This document shows, piece after piece, positions 50,512 to 59,887 of a stretch of 64,000 bases of DNA (the first letter of the stretch is position 1; each line of letters opens with the position of its first letter). Source of the stretch: Streptomyces sp. NBC_00190. Lineage in GTDB: Bacteria > Actinomycetota > Actinomycetes > Streptomycetales > Streptomycetaceae. The notes under the pieces were generated by a model. The model worked only from the letters and a program-made list of their open reading frames with translations, had not been told where the DNA came from and searched no databases. Made by a program: the position numbers and the translations under genes. The DNA is taken from assembly GCF_036203305.1 (NCBI RefSeq), contig NZ_CP108131.1, forward strand, positions 3,286,001 to 3,350,000, written 5' to 3'.

Positions 50512-51261
50512 GTGAACTCCACTGACCGCACCCCTGCCGACCTGCTGCGATCCGCGCTCGCCGCCGATCCGGGCCGCCCGCTCGTCACCTTCTACGACGA
50601 CGCCACGGGCGAGCGCGTGGAATTGTCCGTCGCCACCTTCGCCAATTGGGTGGCCAAGACCGCGAATCTGCTCCAGGGCGACCTGGGCGCCGGGCCCGGT
50701 GACCGGCTCGCGCTGATGCTGCCGGCGCACTGGCAGAGTGCCGCCTGGCTGCTCGCCTGCGCCTCGGTCGGGGTCGTCGCCGAGGTGGGCGGCGACCCGG
50801 CCGGTGCCGACCTCGTCGTCAGCGGGCCGGACTCGCTGGAGGAGGCCCGGGCCTGCTCCGGGGAGCGCGTGGCGCTCGCGCTGCGGCCGCTGGGCGGGCG
50901 GTTCCCGCAGCCGCCGGCCGGGTTCGCGGACTACGCGGTGGAGGTGCCGGGGCAGGGCGACCGGTTCGCGCCGTTCGCGCCGGTGGACCCCGAGGGGCCC
51001 GGGCTGGTCGTCGGCGGCCAGGAGCTCTCGTACGCGGAGCTGACGGACCGCGCCCGCGAGGACGCGGCGAGGCTCGGCCTCGGGGAGGGCTCCCGGGTGC
51101 TGAGCGGGCTCGGCTACGACACGTGGGACGGCCTCTCGGCCGGGCTCTACGCCGCACTGGCGTCGGGCGGATCCGTGGTGCTGTGCCGGAACCTGGACCG
51201 GCTGTCGAAGGACGCGCTGGCGCAGCGGATCGAGAGCGAGCGCGTCACCCACACGGTCTGA
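50512..51261 (+). CDS. TIGR03089 family protein
   Basis: A 249-residue actinobacterial protein resembling only the N-terminal part of AMP-binding (acyl-CoA synthetase) enzymes: RPLVTFYDDATGERVELSVA, TFANWVAKTANLLQ, DRLALMLPAHWQSAAWLLAC and GLYAALASGGSVVLCRNLDR. The P-loop and the C-terminal adenylation domain are missing, so it is unlikely to be a ligase. GTG 50512 is preceded by CCGGG only. In M. tuberculosis the homologue (Rv3268) is beside an LCP gene, as here. Confidence 0.88.
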   Translation: MNSTDRTPADLLRSALAADPGRPLVTFYDDATGERVELSVATFANWVAKTANLLQGDLGAGPGDRLALMLPAHWQSAAWLLACASVGVVAEVGGDPAGADLVVSGPDSLEEARACSGERVALALRPLGGRFPQPPAGFADYAVEVPGQGDRFAPFAPVDPEGPGLVVGGQELSYAELTDRAREDAARLGLGEGSRVLSGLGYDTWDGLSAGLYAALASGGSVVLCRNLDRLSKDALAQRIESERVTHTV

Positions 51262-51374
51262 TCCCCGCCTGACCGCCGCCTGACCGCCTTCGGCCCGCCG
51301 TCGGCCCGCCCGTCACCCGGACTGGCCAACGGCGGAAACGGGCGATTTGTCACCCGCATGGCTCTAGACACGCC

Positions 51375-51410
51375 CCTGCCCCCGGGCCGCTGCCACAGCC
51401 CAGGGGCAGG
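51375..51410 (+). terminator. Hairpin between TIGR03089 gene and LCP1
   Basis: An imperfect 11-base-pair inverted repeat of CCTGCCCC and GGGGCAGG (51375-51385 with 51400-51410). It could terminate the TIGR03089 transcript or sit in the LCP1 leader. Confidence 0.4.
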
Positions 51411-51471
51411 ATCGGCAGTGGCCGCACTCACCCGTACGGCCCGCGGTCGCAGCGGCGAGAGGTAGACGCCA

Positions 51472-52689
51472 GTGACGGACAGCGCAGGCATACCAGGCGG
51501 AAAGCAGACGGCCGCGGGCTCCCCGAAGCCTCCGCGCAGCCGTCGGCGCCGGCTGTTGCGCTGGATCGGGGTCGGGGCGACCGCCGTGGTCCTGGCGGGC
51601 TCGGCCACCGGGTGGTGGCTCTACCGCAAGCTCGACGGGAACATCACCGAGGACGCTTCGGCGGAGGCCGAGCTGCGGCGCTACGAGCGCGACCGGCCGG
51701 CGCACCTCGCGAGCGGCGCCCAGAACATCCTGCTGATCGGCTCGGACTCGCGCTCGGGCAAGGACAACGCCCGGTACGGGCAGGACCAGAGCGGGCAGCG
51801 CTCGGACACCACCATCCTGCTGCACCTGCCGGCGGACCGGCTGAGCGCGACGGCCGTGTCGATACCGCGGGACCTGATGACGGACATCCCCGCCTGCCTG
51901 ATGGCGGACGGAAGGCGCACCCGCGAACAGTTCGCCCAGTTCAACTGGGCCTTCCAGTGGGGCGGGGCCGCCTGCACGATCCGTACGGCCGAGAAGCTCA
52001 CCGGGATCCGGATCGACCACCACATGGTGATCGACTTCGGTGGCTTCAAGCAGATGGTCGACGCCATAGACGGCGTGGAGGTCTGCCTCAAGCAGCCGGT
52101 CAACGACTCCGAGGCCAAACTGAGGCTGCCCGCCGGGCGGCAGACCCTCCAGGGCGAGCAGGCGCTCGGCTTCGTGCGCGCCCGCTACAGCCTGGGCAAC
52201 GGCAGCGACACGGAACGGATGGAGCGCCAGCAGCAGTTCCTCGGCTCGCTCGTCAAGAAGGTGCAGAGCAACGGGGTGCTGCTGAACCCGGCCCGGCTGT
52301 ATCCGCTGCTGGACGCGGCGACCTCCTCGGTGACCACGGATCCGGGGCTGGCCTCCCTGCGCGGCCTGTACGAACTCGTACGGGGCGCACGGGACATACC
52401 GACCGACCAGGTGAAGTTCCTGACCGTTCCCCGCAGACCGTACTCCGGGAATCCGAACCGCGACGAGCTGGTGGAGCCCGACGCGGCGCAATTGTTCGAG
52501 CAGTTGCGGACGGACAGGCCCGTGACGGTCGCCCCGCCGAAGCCCGAGAGCGGGATCGCGCCGGTGGAGTCCGCGCCGAGCGCGGCGCGGACGGGCGGAA
52601 CGAATGAGGGGCGCGAGGGAACCGCCACGCCCTCCGCACCCGTCCCCACCTTTACCGGAACGACGGCGGGAGTCGCCGACTGCCGGTAA
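51472..52689 (+). CDS. LCP family protein 1 (LytR-CpsA-Psr)
   Basis: A 405-residue membrane-anchored protein. A basic cytoplasmic N-terminus and one helix (about 30-50, WIGVGATAVVLAGSATGWWL) lead to an LCP domain with NILLIGSDSRSG, RSDTTILLHLPADRLSATAV, SIPRDLMTDIPAC, CTIRTAEKLTGIRIDHHMVI and GEQALGFVRARYSLG. LCP enzymes transfer lipid-linked glycopolymers to peptidoglycan at the outer membrane face. The typical KxNxAY stretch is FNWAFQWGG here. No LytR_C domain. Four extracytoplasmic Cys, including one two residues from the end (ADCR). GTG start with GAGAGG. Confidence 0.92.
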   Translation: MTDSAGIPGGKQTAAGSPKPPRSRRRRLLRWIGVGATAVVLAGSATGWWLYRKLDGNITEDASAEAELRRYERDRPAHLASGAQNILLIGSDSRSGKDNARYGQDQSGQRSDTTILLHLPADRLSATAVSIPRDLMTDIPACLMADGRRTREQFAQFNWAFQWGGAACTIRTAEKLTGIRIDHHMVIDFGGFKQMVDAIDGVEVCLKQPVNDSEAKLRLPAGRQTLQGEQALGFVRARYSLGNGSDTERMERQQQFLGSLVKKVQSNGVLLNPARLYPLLDAATSSVTTDPGLASLRGLYELVRGARDIPTDQVKFLTVPRRPYSGNPNRDELVEPDAAQLFEQLRTDRPVTVAPPKPESGIAPVESAPSAARTGGTNEGREGTATPSAPVPTFTGTTAGVADCR

Positions 52690-52912
52690 AGCAATCCCAA
52701 AAGCCGGTGACCGAACCGAGTGGGATGGGTGGTTCGCCCCGTTATAAGGGGAGTGGAATTTGTCACCAGCATGGTTTGCATCCGAACCTGACGGATAGGG
52801 TGAGCGATCCGGTGCCCCGGCCGAACCAGAGGCCTGGCACCAGTAGCCGGACGTTGACCGTGCGCCTTGGGGGAGGCGCGTCGCGAGGCACCGACGGAGG
52901 ATTCGAGCAACC

Positions 52913-54652
52913 GTGGATGCGCAAAGCCGTGGCCGGGCCGAGGAAATCGACCCCGCAGACCAGTGGGTGCTCAACCCCCGCACCGGTCACTACGAACTGC
53001 GACTGGCCGACTCCGCAGCGCAGCAGCGGCCCAAAGTCTCAGCCCCCCGCAGAGCGGCGGCGCCCTCGGCGCCCACCGCCCCCTCCCCTTCCCCCTCCCC
53101 CTCCGTGCCGAAGCCGCGGCGCGGCGACCCGCCTCCCGGCGGCAGGCGCGGCGGACGCTCCCGCAAGATCGGCGGCGGAGGCCGCAAGAAGGCGCTGATC
53201 ATCACCGGTGGGACCCTGGCGTTCCTGTTGGTCGCCGGCTCGGTGGGCGCGTACCTCTACTACGAACACCTGAACGGCAACCTCAGCGTCACCGACGTGG
53301 CGGGAGCGGGCACCGGCGGTTTCAAGAAGGACCAGCCCATCAACATCCTGGTCATCGGAACCGACAAGCGCACCGGTGCGGGCAACGAGAGCTACGGGGA
53401 CAAGGACAGCGTCGGCCACGCCGACACCACGATCCTGTTCCACGTCTCGAAGGACCGGACGAACGCGACCGCGCTGTCCATCCCCCGCGACCTGATCAGC
53501 AACATCCCGGCCTGCCCGACGAAGCAGCCGGACGGATCGACGAAGACGATCCCACCCACCAAGGGCACCCGCTTCAACACCAGCCTGGGCCAGGAAGGCC
53601 GCGACGCGGGCTGCACCATGCGAACGGTCAAGGAACTCACCGGCATCGAGGTCGACCACTTCATGATGGCCGACTTCAACGCCGTCAAGACGCTGAGCAC
53701 GGCGGTCGGCGGAGTACCGGTGTGCCTGGCCAAGCCCGTCAACGACGAGGAAGGCTCCCACCTCAAGCTGGACGCCGGCGAACACCGGCTGGAGGGCGAA
53801 CAGGCCCTCGCCTTCGTCCGCACCCGGCACGGCTTCGGCAACAACAGCGACCTCGACCGGATCAAGATCCAGCAGCAGTTCCTGGGTTCGATGATGCGTG
53901 AGATGAAGTCGAAGGAGACGCTGACCAGCCCCAAGAAGTTCCTCTCCCTCGCGGAGGCCGCCACCAAGTCGCTGGGTGTGGACTCGGGGATCGGGTCCAT
54001 CGGCAAACTCACCGATCTGGCGGGTGAGTTGAAGGGCATCGACACGAAGAACATCACCTTCACCACCCTTCCGGTGCTCGACAACCCGGCCGAACCGGAG
54101 GGCAAGAAGGCCACCGTCGTCCTCGACAAGGCCCTGGCCGAACCGCTGCTGCAGATGATCCGGGGGGACGTCTCGCTCACGGAGGTCGAGAAGAAGGAAC
54201 AGGCCGCCAAGGAGGCGGCCGACGCGGACGCGAAGGCCAAGCAGGACGCGCTGCTCCAGGGCAACAAGGCGCCCGCCGCGGACGTACGGGTGAACGTGTA
54301 CAACGGCGGCGGCCCCTCGGGCTCCGCCTCCACCACCTTGAAGTGGCTGCAGATCACCAAGGGCGTGTCCAAGGCCAGCAACCTCGGCAACGCGCCCGCG
54401 AAGGTCGGGGCCACGCAGCTGGAGTACGCGCCCAACCAGGCCGACCAGGCCCGGGCGCTGGCGGAGATGATGGGGCTGTCGGCCTCGGCGATGAAGATCG
54501 GGACGGCCGACGCCGCGGCGAAGACGCCGATGAAGCTGACGCTGGGCCCGGACTTCCAGCAGCCGGGCAGCCCTCTGGCGGCGCCCGCTCCGCAGGAGTT
54601 GCCCAAGGACGTCCAGCAGGCCCAGGCCGACAAGGCCGTCTGCGCCAAATAA
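52913..54652 (+). CDS. LCP family protein 2 with LytR_C domain
   Basis: A 579-residue protein. A long Pro/Ser/Arg-rich cytoplasmic N-terminus (about 95 residues) and a membrane helix (ALIITGGTLAFLLVAGSVGA) precede the LCP domain: NILVIGTDKRTGAG, HADTTILFHVSKDRTNATAL, SIPRDLISNIPAC, CTMRTVKELTGIEVDHFMMA and GEQALAFVRTRHGFG. A coiled linker rich in Lys/Ala leads to a LytR_C domain (DVRVNVYNGGGPSGSASTTL to about 550). The penultimate region is KAVCAK. GTG 52913 has GGAGG 12 bases upstream; the 223-base gap before it has a TAGGGT -10 candidate near 52796. Confidence 0.92.
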   Translation: MDAQSRGRAEEIDPADQWVLNPRTGHYELRLADSAAQQRPKVSAPRRAAAPSAPTAPSPSPSPSVPKPRRGDPPPGGRRGGRSRKIGGGGRKKALIITGGTLAFLLVAGSVGAYLYYEHLNGNLSVTDVAGAGTGGFKKDQPINILVIGTDKRTGAGNESYGDKDSVGHADTTILFHVSKDRTNATALSIPRDLISNIPACPTKQPDGSTKTIPPTKGTRFNTSLGQEGRDAGCTMRTVKELTGIEVDHFMMADFNAVKTLSTAVGGVPVCLAKPVNDEEGSHLKLDAGEHRLEGEQALAFVRTRHGFGNNSDLDRIKIQQQFLGSMMREMKSKETLTSPKKFLSLAEAATKSLGVDSGIGSIGKLTDLAGELKGIDTKNITFTTLPVLDNPAEPEGKKATVVLDKALAEPLLQMIRGDVSLTEVEKKEQAAKEAADADAKAKQDALLQGNKAPAADVRVNVYNGGGPSGSASTTLKWLQITKGVSKASNLGNAPAKVGATQLEYAPNQADQARALAEMMGLSASAMKIGTADAAAKTPMKLTLGPDFQQPGSPLAAPAPQELPKDVQQAQADKAVCAK

Positions 54653-54714
54653 GCGCCCGTAGCGGGCAGTACCGGCACCATGCCGAGTCATCAGGACCTT
54701 GAGGGGGAGTACGC

Positions 54715-56418
54715 GTGAGGCAGAGCAGTGTGCGGGGGGAGGGGGCGACAGCCCGCGCCGCCGACGACACGTCCGGGGACATATCCGGGGGTGGTACGGG
54801 CGCGACCGGCTCGCCGCCCCCGCCGCGGGGCGGATCCCGCGCCGCCCGTCGGGCGGCCGGCGGCCGCCCGAGCAGGCGGGGTCGCCGGCGCGTGCTGCGC
54901 TGGGTGGCCTCCGTACTGGCCCTGCTCATACTCGGAACGGCGGCGGCCGGTTACCTGTACTACCGCCATCTCAACGGCAGCATCAAGACGGACCCGCTGA
55001 ACCTGGGCGAGACCAAACTGGGCGGTTCCAAGCCCAACGCCTTCGGGCAGACCCCGCTGAACATCCTTCTCATCGGCTCCGACGCGCGCGACGACGCGGC
55101 GAACCAGGCCCTCGGCGGGGCGACCAACACCTTCGGCGGACCGCCGCTGGCGGACGTGCAGATGCTCCTGCACCTGTCCGCGGACCGCAGCAACATGTCC
55201 GTGGTGTCGATGCCCCGCGACACGATCCTGATGATGCCCAAGTGCACCGAGCCGGGCGGCAAGGTGCACCCCGCCAGCAAGGGGCTCGTCCAGACGAACG
55301 AGTCGCTCCAGCGCGGCGGACCGGGCTGCACGGTCGCCACCTGGACCGAGCTGACGAAGATTCCCATCGACCACTTCATGATGATCGACTTCAAGGGCGT
55401 GGTCTCGATGGCGGACGCCATCGGAGGCGTCCCCGTCTGCGTCCAGGAGAACGTCTACTCCCGCAACCGCGAGGGCAAGGGCTCCGGCCTGAAGCTGGCG
55501 AAGGGCACGACCGTCATCCAGGGCGAGCAGGCCCTGCAGTGGCTGCGCACCCGCTACGGCTTCGAGGACGGCACCGACATCGGCCGGACCCACGCCCAGC
55601 ACCAGTACATGAACTCGATGGCCCGCGAGTTCCGCAAGAACGCCAAGCTCACCAACCCGGTCAAGCTCAACAGCCTGGCGCAGGCGGCCATCCAGGCCAT
55701 GGTCGTGGACCCCGGCCTGAACAAGATCGACAAGCTGTACGACCTCAGCATGGAGCTCAAGAAGGTCCCGCCGGGGCGGATCACCATGACCACCATGCCG
55801 TGGGTCTACAGCACGAAGCCCGGCATGGACGGACGGGTCGAGCCCATGGCGGGCGAGGCCGAGGACGTGTTCCGGATGGTCCGCGAGGACATCGCGCTCG
55901 ACGGCAAGGGATCGGGAACGCCGGGCGCCGCCGCCTCCCCTGGGGCGGCCGCCTCCACGGCCCCGACTCCCTCGGCCGCCCCGACCACGGCTCCCGCATC
56001 CGCTCCGGCCAAGATCGCGGTCTCCGTGCGCAACTCCACCGGCGGCAAGGACGGCGCCCAGGCCAAGGCCAAGGGCCGGGCGAGCGAGGTCGCCACGCTG
56101 CTGACCGGCAAGGGCTTCACCAAGGCCACCGCCGACAGCCAGACCGGGGCCGAGGACACCACCGTGATCCGCTTCGCCTCCGACGGGCAGGCGGCCGACG
56201 CCGCCGCCCTGGCCACCGCGCTCGGCCTGCCGGCCTCCTCCGTGCAGAAGTCCGACGAGGTACCGGGCATCACGCTGTTCGTCGGCAAGGACTGGCGGAC
56301 CGGCGACGCACCGACCGCGCCGCCGCCCGCCCCCACCAAGGCCCCGGACTCCGCCCACGCCCTCAACGGCGACAACGACCAGGCCTGCATGGAGGTGCAG
56401 CAGGGCTTCACCTGGTAG
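54715..56418 (+). CDS. LCP family protein 3 with LytR_C domain
   Basis: A 567-residue paralogue, 62 bases after LCP2. It has one membrane helix (WVASVLALLILGTAAAGYLY) and an LCP domain with NILLIGSDARDDAANQALGG, LADVQMLLHLSADRSNMSVV, SMPRDTILMMPKC, CTVATWTELTKIPIDHFMMI and GEQALQWLRTRYGFEDG. An Ala/Pro/Thr linker then leads to a LytR_C domain (KIAVSVRNSTGGKDGAQAKA onward). Four extracytoplasmic Cys, the last near the C-terminus (DQACMEV). GTG start with GGGGGAG. A strong bidirectional terminator follows. Confidence 0.92.
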   Translation: MRQSSVRGEGATARAADDTSGDISGGGTGATGSPPPPRGGSRAARRAAGGRPSRRGRRRVLRWVASVLALLILGTAAAGYLYYRHLNGSIKTDPLNLGETKLGGSKPNAFGQTPLNILLIGSDARDDAANQALGGATNTFGGPPLADVQMLLHLSADRSNMSVVSMPRDTILMMPKCTEPGGKVHPASKGLVQTNESLQRGGPGCTVATWTELTKIPIDHFMMIDFKGVVSMADAIGGVPVCVQENVYSRNREGKGSGLKLAKGTTVIQGEQALQWLRTRYGFEDGTDIGRTHAQHQYMNSMAREFRKNAKLTNPVKLNSLAQAAIQAMVVDPGLNKIDKLYDLSMELKKVPPGRITMTTMPWVYSTKPGMDGRVEPMAGEAEDVFRMVREDIALDGKGSGTPGAAASPGAAASTAPTPSAAPTTAPASAPAKIAVSVRNSTGGKDGAQAKAKGRASEVATLLTGKGFTKATADSQTGAEDTTVIRFASDGQAADAAALATALGLPASSVQKSDEVPGITLFVGKDWRTGDAPTAPPPAPTKAPDSAHALNGDNDQACMEVQQGFTW

Positions 56419-56430
56419 GCGCGTACGCGA

Positions 56431-56483
56431 AAGGGGCCCGGCGCTGCGGCTGTGATCAACTCAGCCGCCGCGCCGGGCCCCTT
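56431..56483. terminator. Bidirectional terminator after LCP3
   Basis: A 22-base-pair inverted repeat with one mismatch (56431-56452 with 56462-56483) around a nine-base loop, between convergent LCP3 and glycosyltransferase genes (gaps of 12 and 8 bases). Confidence 0.85.
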
Positions 56484-56491
56484 CGTACGTC

Positions 56492-57517
56492 TCAGACCTG
56501 CGAGGCGTTGCGGTGCACGGCCGGGCGGCGGCTCGCGATCAGCTTGTTCGCGAGCGAGCGCGGGCTCGTCAGGAAGCCGTAGCCCCAGCACAGGTGCATG
56601 GTGGCCAGGGCGACCGGGATCTGCGCCCGGGCCTTGAGGGACAGGCCCTTGCCCGCCGGGACGGAGCCCGCGGCGATCGCCGCGAGGTAGCCGGCCGGAA
56701 CGGCGAAGCCCAGCGGGCTCACGGTCACGCCCACGGCCACGCCGGCCGCGATCGCGCAGACCAGGGTCGGCGGGGCCAGGTAGCGCAGGTTGATGGAGCC
56801 CTCGTGGTAACGGGCCACCACGTGCCGCCACCGGCCGTAGTCCTTGTACTGCTTGGCCAGGGCCCGTACGGAACGCCGCGGGCGGTACTGGACCTTCAGC
56901 TCCGGGGAGAACCAGATCAGGCCGCCGGCCTCACGGATGCGGAAGTTCAGCTCCCAGTCCTGGGCGCGGATGAACTCCTCGTTGTAGCCGCCCTGCTGCT
57001 CCAGCGCCTCGCGGCGGAAGACACCGAGGTAGACGGTCTCGGCCGGTCCCGCCTGGCCGCCGGTGTGGAAGGGAGCGTTACCGACGCCGATCTTGGACGT
57101 CATCGCGGCGGCGACGGCGTCTTCCCAGGCGTTCTGGCCCTCGGCGTGCATGATGCCGCCGACGTTCTGCGCACCGGTCTCCTCCAGGAGGCGGACGGCG
57201 GTGGCGATGTAGTTCGGCGAGAGCATGCCGTGGCCGTCGACGCGTACCACGATCGGGTGACGCGAAGCCTTGATGGCGGCGTTGAGGGCCGCCGGGGTCC
57301 GGCCGGTGGGATTCGGGACGGTGTGGACTCGGGGATCCTCGGCGACGAGCTCGGCGGCGATCTCGTCGGTGCGGTCCGTGGACGGCCCGAGCGCGATCAC
57401 CACCTCCATCTCGCCCGCGTACTCCTGTTCCAGGATGTGGCGGACGGAGTCGCGGAGGTAGTGCTCCTCGTCGAGCACCGGCATGATCACCGAGACTGCG
57501 GGCTGCTGGGCGGGCAT
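56492..57517 (-). CDS. Glycosyltransferase family 2 (ExoA-like)
   Basis: A 341-residue membrane-associated GT-A enzyme. N-terminal SVIMPVLDEEHYLRDSVRHI and VVIALGPSTDRTDEIAAEL. The metal-binding DxD place reads VRVDGHGMLSP (Asp-Gly-His). The acceptor motif is RAQDWELNFRIREAGGLIWF. It is followed by QYKDYGRWR and two or three C-terminal hydrophobic helices (LVCAIAAGVAVGVTVSPLGF; VPAGYLAAIAAGS). ATG 57517 with AAGGA was preferred to an in-frame TTG at 57529. It lies between LCP3 and LCP4, so a role in wall polymer synthesis is likely. Confidence 0.9.
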   Translation of the reverse strand: MPAQQPAVSVIMPVLDEEHYLRDSVRHILEQEYAGEMEVVIALGPSTDRTDEIAAELVAEDPRVHTVPNPTGRTPAALNAAIKASRHPIVVRVDGHGMLSPNYIATAVRLLEETGAQNVGGIMHAEGQNAWEDAVAAAMTSKIGVGNAPFHTGGQAGPAETVYLGVFRREALEQQGGYNEEFIRAQDWELNFRIREAGGLIWFSPELKVQYRPRRSVRALAKQYKDYGRWRHVVARYHEGSINLRYLAPPTLVCAIAAGVAVGVTVSPLGFAVPAGYLAAIAAGSVPAGKGLSLKARAQIPVALATMHLCWGYGFLTSPRSLANKLIASRRPAVHRNASQV

Positions 57518-57694
57518 GTGGTCCTTCAAGGTCGGGTATCGGTGTCACGTTACCGCTTACGGGGGAACCGGGTGCGCGCCGAGCGAGCGGTACGGACAGA
57601 TGCTGATCGTATGGGCCTACTGTTCTGGCGAATCAGACCGATCTGGCCCGTCCGTCGACCGGGGTTCCTGCCGATCCCCGCGGAGGTGTCCACC

Positions 57695-59200
57695 GTGCCC
57701 CAGCCGCACCGTCCCGCCCGTCCCGCCAGGCCGCCCCAGCCGCAGCCGCAGCGCGCACGGCGCGGCGGTGGGGGCGGCGGTCCGGCCCGGCACCGGGGGG
57801 ACAGACCCCGGTGGGGGGTGCGGATCGCGGCCGGGCTGTCGGTGGTGGTGCTGGGCTCCGGGGCCGTCGGGCACGCCGTGATGACCGGGCTGGACACCGG
57901 GATCGAGCGGGTGGACCCGTTCAAGGACATGAAGAACCGCCCGCAGGCCGGGCACGGCCTGAACTTCCTGCTCGTGGGCACCGACGGCCGGGAGAAGGTC
58001 AGCCCCGAGGAGAAGCGCGACTACCGCCTCGGCGGAGCGCCCTGCCACTGCACCGACACGATCATGCTGGTGCACCTGTCGGCGGACCGGAAACGGGCGA
58101 GCGTGATCAGCCTGCCCCGCGACAGCTACGCCGAGATCCCCGAGCACCAGGACCTGAACAGCGGCAAGCCGCACAAGGGGCACCCCGTGAAGCTGAACGC
58201 CGCGTACGCGGAGGGCGGGCCCAACCTGACCGTGCGGACCGTCGAGAACATGACCCGGGTGAAGATCGACCATTACCTGGAGGTCGACTTCACCAGCTTC
58301 ATGAAGACGGTCGACGCCGTCGGCGGCGTGGAGATCTGCACCGCCAAGACCATGCGCGACGCGAACACCGGCCTCGACCTGCTGCCCGGCACCCACCGGC
58401 TGACCGGCGGGCAGGCCCTGCAGTACGTACGCTCACGCCACGTCGACGGGGCCTCCGACCTCGGCCGGATGCAGCGCCAGCAGCGGTTCGTCGCCGCCCT
58501 GATCCAGCAGGCGACCGGCGGCGGGGTACTGCTCAACCCGGTGAAGTTCAAGCAGGTCAGCTCCACGCTGCTCGGCTCGGTCCGGGCGGACACGGGCTTC
58601 GGCTCGGAGCAGATGCTCGCGCTCGGGCAGGCCATGCGGGACTTCACCCCGTCGTCCTCGGAGTTCGCCTCCGTGCCCGTCGGCGACCCCTCGTACCCGG
58701 TCAAGGGCATCGGCTCCACGGTGAAGTGGGACGAGCCGAAGGCCGCGAAGCTGTTCGAGGCGTTGCGGCAGGACCGGCCGCTCGCCCCGGCCCGGCCCGG
58801 GAAACCCGGCGGCCAGCCGGCGGCGGTACCGGTGGACGTGCCCCCTCAGCAGATCCGGGTCCAGGTGGAGAACGGGACCCGGATCGACGGACTGGGCGGC
58901 CGGGTCGACGCGGCGCTGCGCGCCACCGGCTTCGACACCACCCGGGCGCCGGGCAACGGCGCCAGCCGCGACGTCAAGCGCACGGTGGTCTCCTACGACC
59001 CGCGCTGGGACCGCTCCGCCCGCTCGTTGGCGACCGCGCTGCCGGGCAGCGAGCTGCGGGCGGTGGCCGGCCAGGGGCGGACGGTGCTGGTGGTCGCGGG
59101 CTCGGACTACCGCAAGGTGGTGCCGGTGCGCGCGGAGGACCCGTACCAGGGCGGCGAGACCGGGGTGATCACGGGCGACGACGTGGTCTGCGGGAGCTAG
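57695..59200 (+). CDS. LCP family protein 4 with LytR_C domain
   Basis: About 501 residues. The basic/Gly-rich N-terminus and the helix VRIAAGLSVVVLGSGAVGHA precede an LCP domain with NFLLVGTDGREKVSPEE, the Cys-His-Cys pair GGAPCHCTDTIM, SLPRDSYAEIPE, the canonical VKLNAAYAEGGPNLTVRTVE, MTRVKIDHYLEVDF and GGQALQYVRSRHVDG. A LytR_C domain (QQIRVQVENGTRIDGLGGRV) follows. Ends DDVVCGS. I chose GTG 57695 because GGAGG lies eight bases upstream (57682-57686); ATG 57611 would add 28 residues. Confidence 0.9.
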   Translation: MPQPHRPARPARPPQPQPQRARRGGGGGGPARHRGDRPRWGVRIAAGLSVVVLGSGAVGHAVMTGLDTGIERVDPFKDMKNRPQAGHGLNFLLVGTDGREKVSPEEKRDYRLGGAPCHCTDTIMLVHLSADRKRASVISLPRDSYAEIPEHQDLNSGKPHKGHPVKLNAAYAEGGPNLTVRTVENMTRVKIDHYLEVDFTSFMKTVDAVGGVEICTAKTMRDANTGLDLLPGTHRLTGGQALQYVRSRHVDGASDLGRMQRQQRFVAALIQQATGGGVLLNPVKFKQVSSTLLGSVRADTGFGSEQMLALGQAMRDFTPSSSEFASVPVGDPSYPVKGIGSTVKWDEPKAAKLFEALRQDRPLAPARPGKPGGQPAAVPVDVPPQQIRVQVENGTRIDGLGGRVDAALRATGFDTTRAPGNGASRDVKRTVVSYDPRWDRSARSLATALPGSELRAVAGQGRTVLVVAGSDYRKVVPVRAEDPYQGGETGVITGDDVVCGS

Positions 59201-59244
59201 GGCCTCTCGTCAATTCCCGTCTGCCCCGCGGAGCCCGGCGGCGC

Positions 59245-59781
59245 TCATTCGTCGAAGCCCCGCGCCGCCCGCTCCTCGCGCAGGGCCATGATCGCCTTGC
59301 GGCGGGCGAGCCGGTGCGTGCGGCGGATCTGGGCCTCCTGGTAGCGCCGCTCGTCCTGTTCCGTCTCCGGGAGGACGGGCGGGACCTTGCGGGGCTTGCC
59401 CTCGGCGTCCACGGCCGCGAAGACGAGGTAGGCGCTGCCGACCTGGGTGGCGGGCGTGGACTCGTTCCACCGCTCCGCGAGGACGCGTACGCCGATCTCC
59501 ATGGAGGACCGGCCGGTCCAGTTGCACTGGGCCTTCACGTGCACGAGGTCACCGACGCGTACGGGGGCGAGGAAGACCATCTCGTCCATGGACGCAGTGA
59601 CCGCCGGGCCTCCGCAGTGGCGGCCGGCCACGGCGCCCGCCGCGTCGTCCACCAGCTTCATGATCACGCCGCCGTGCACCGTGCCCAGGAGGTTGGTGTC
59701 GTTGGCGGTCATGATGTGGCTGAGGGTCGTACGGGAGGCCGCGGTCGGCTTCCCGGGCAGCTCGCCCGGTATCTGTGTCAT
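59245..59781 (-). CDS. Acyl-CoA thioesterase, hotdog fold
   Basis: A 178-residue enzyme of the YciA/cytosolic acyl-CoA hydrolase type that releases free fatty acids from acyl-CoA. Features: TTLSHIMTANDTNLLGTVHG (Asn/Asp active-site region), GGVIMKLVDDAAGAVAGRHC (catalytic Asp), TASMDEMVFLAPVRVGDLVH and a basic C-terminal helix. Convergent with LCP4 (44-base gap) and divergent from LCP5. Its position inside the LCP cluster is probably incidental. Confidence 0.93.
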   Translation of the reverse strand: MTQIPGELPGKPTAASRTTLSHIMTANDTNLLGTVHGGVIMKLVDDAAGAVAGRHCGGPAVTASMDEMVFLAPVRVGDLVHVKAQCNWTGRSSMEIGVRVLAERWNESTPATQVGSAYLVFAAVDAEGKPRKVPPVLPETEQDERRYQEAQIRRTHRLARRKAIMALREERAARGFDE

Positions 59782-59887
59782 ACGGACACCTTAGATGCGT
59801 ATCGGAGGCATCAGCTCTGCAACAGCCCCGGCACGGATCGCACCCCGGGCTGTCGGACGACGCGCCCGGGCAGGCATCCTTGGGCGC

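Noticed and set aside
57518..57529. TTG start four codons upstream for the ExoA-like glycosyltransferase
   Set aside because: ATG 57517 has a well-placed AAGGA, and the TTG overlaps that ribosome site.
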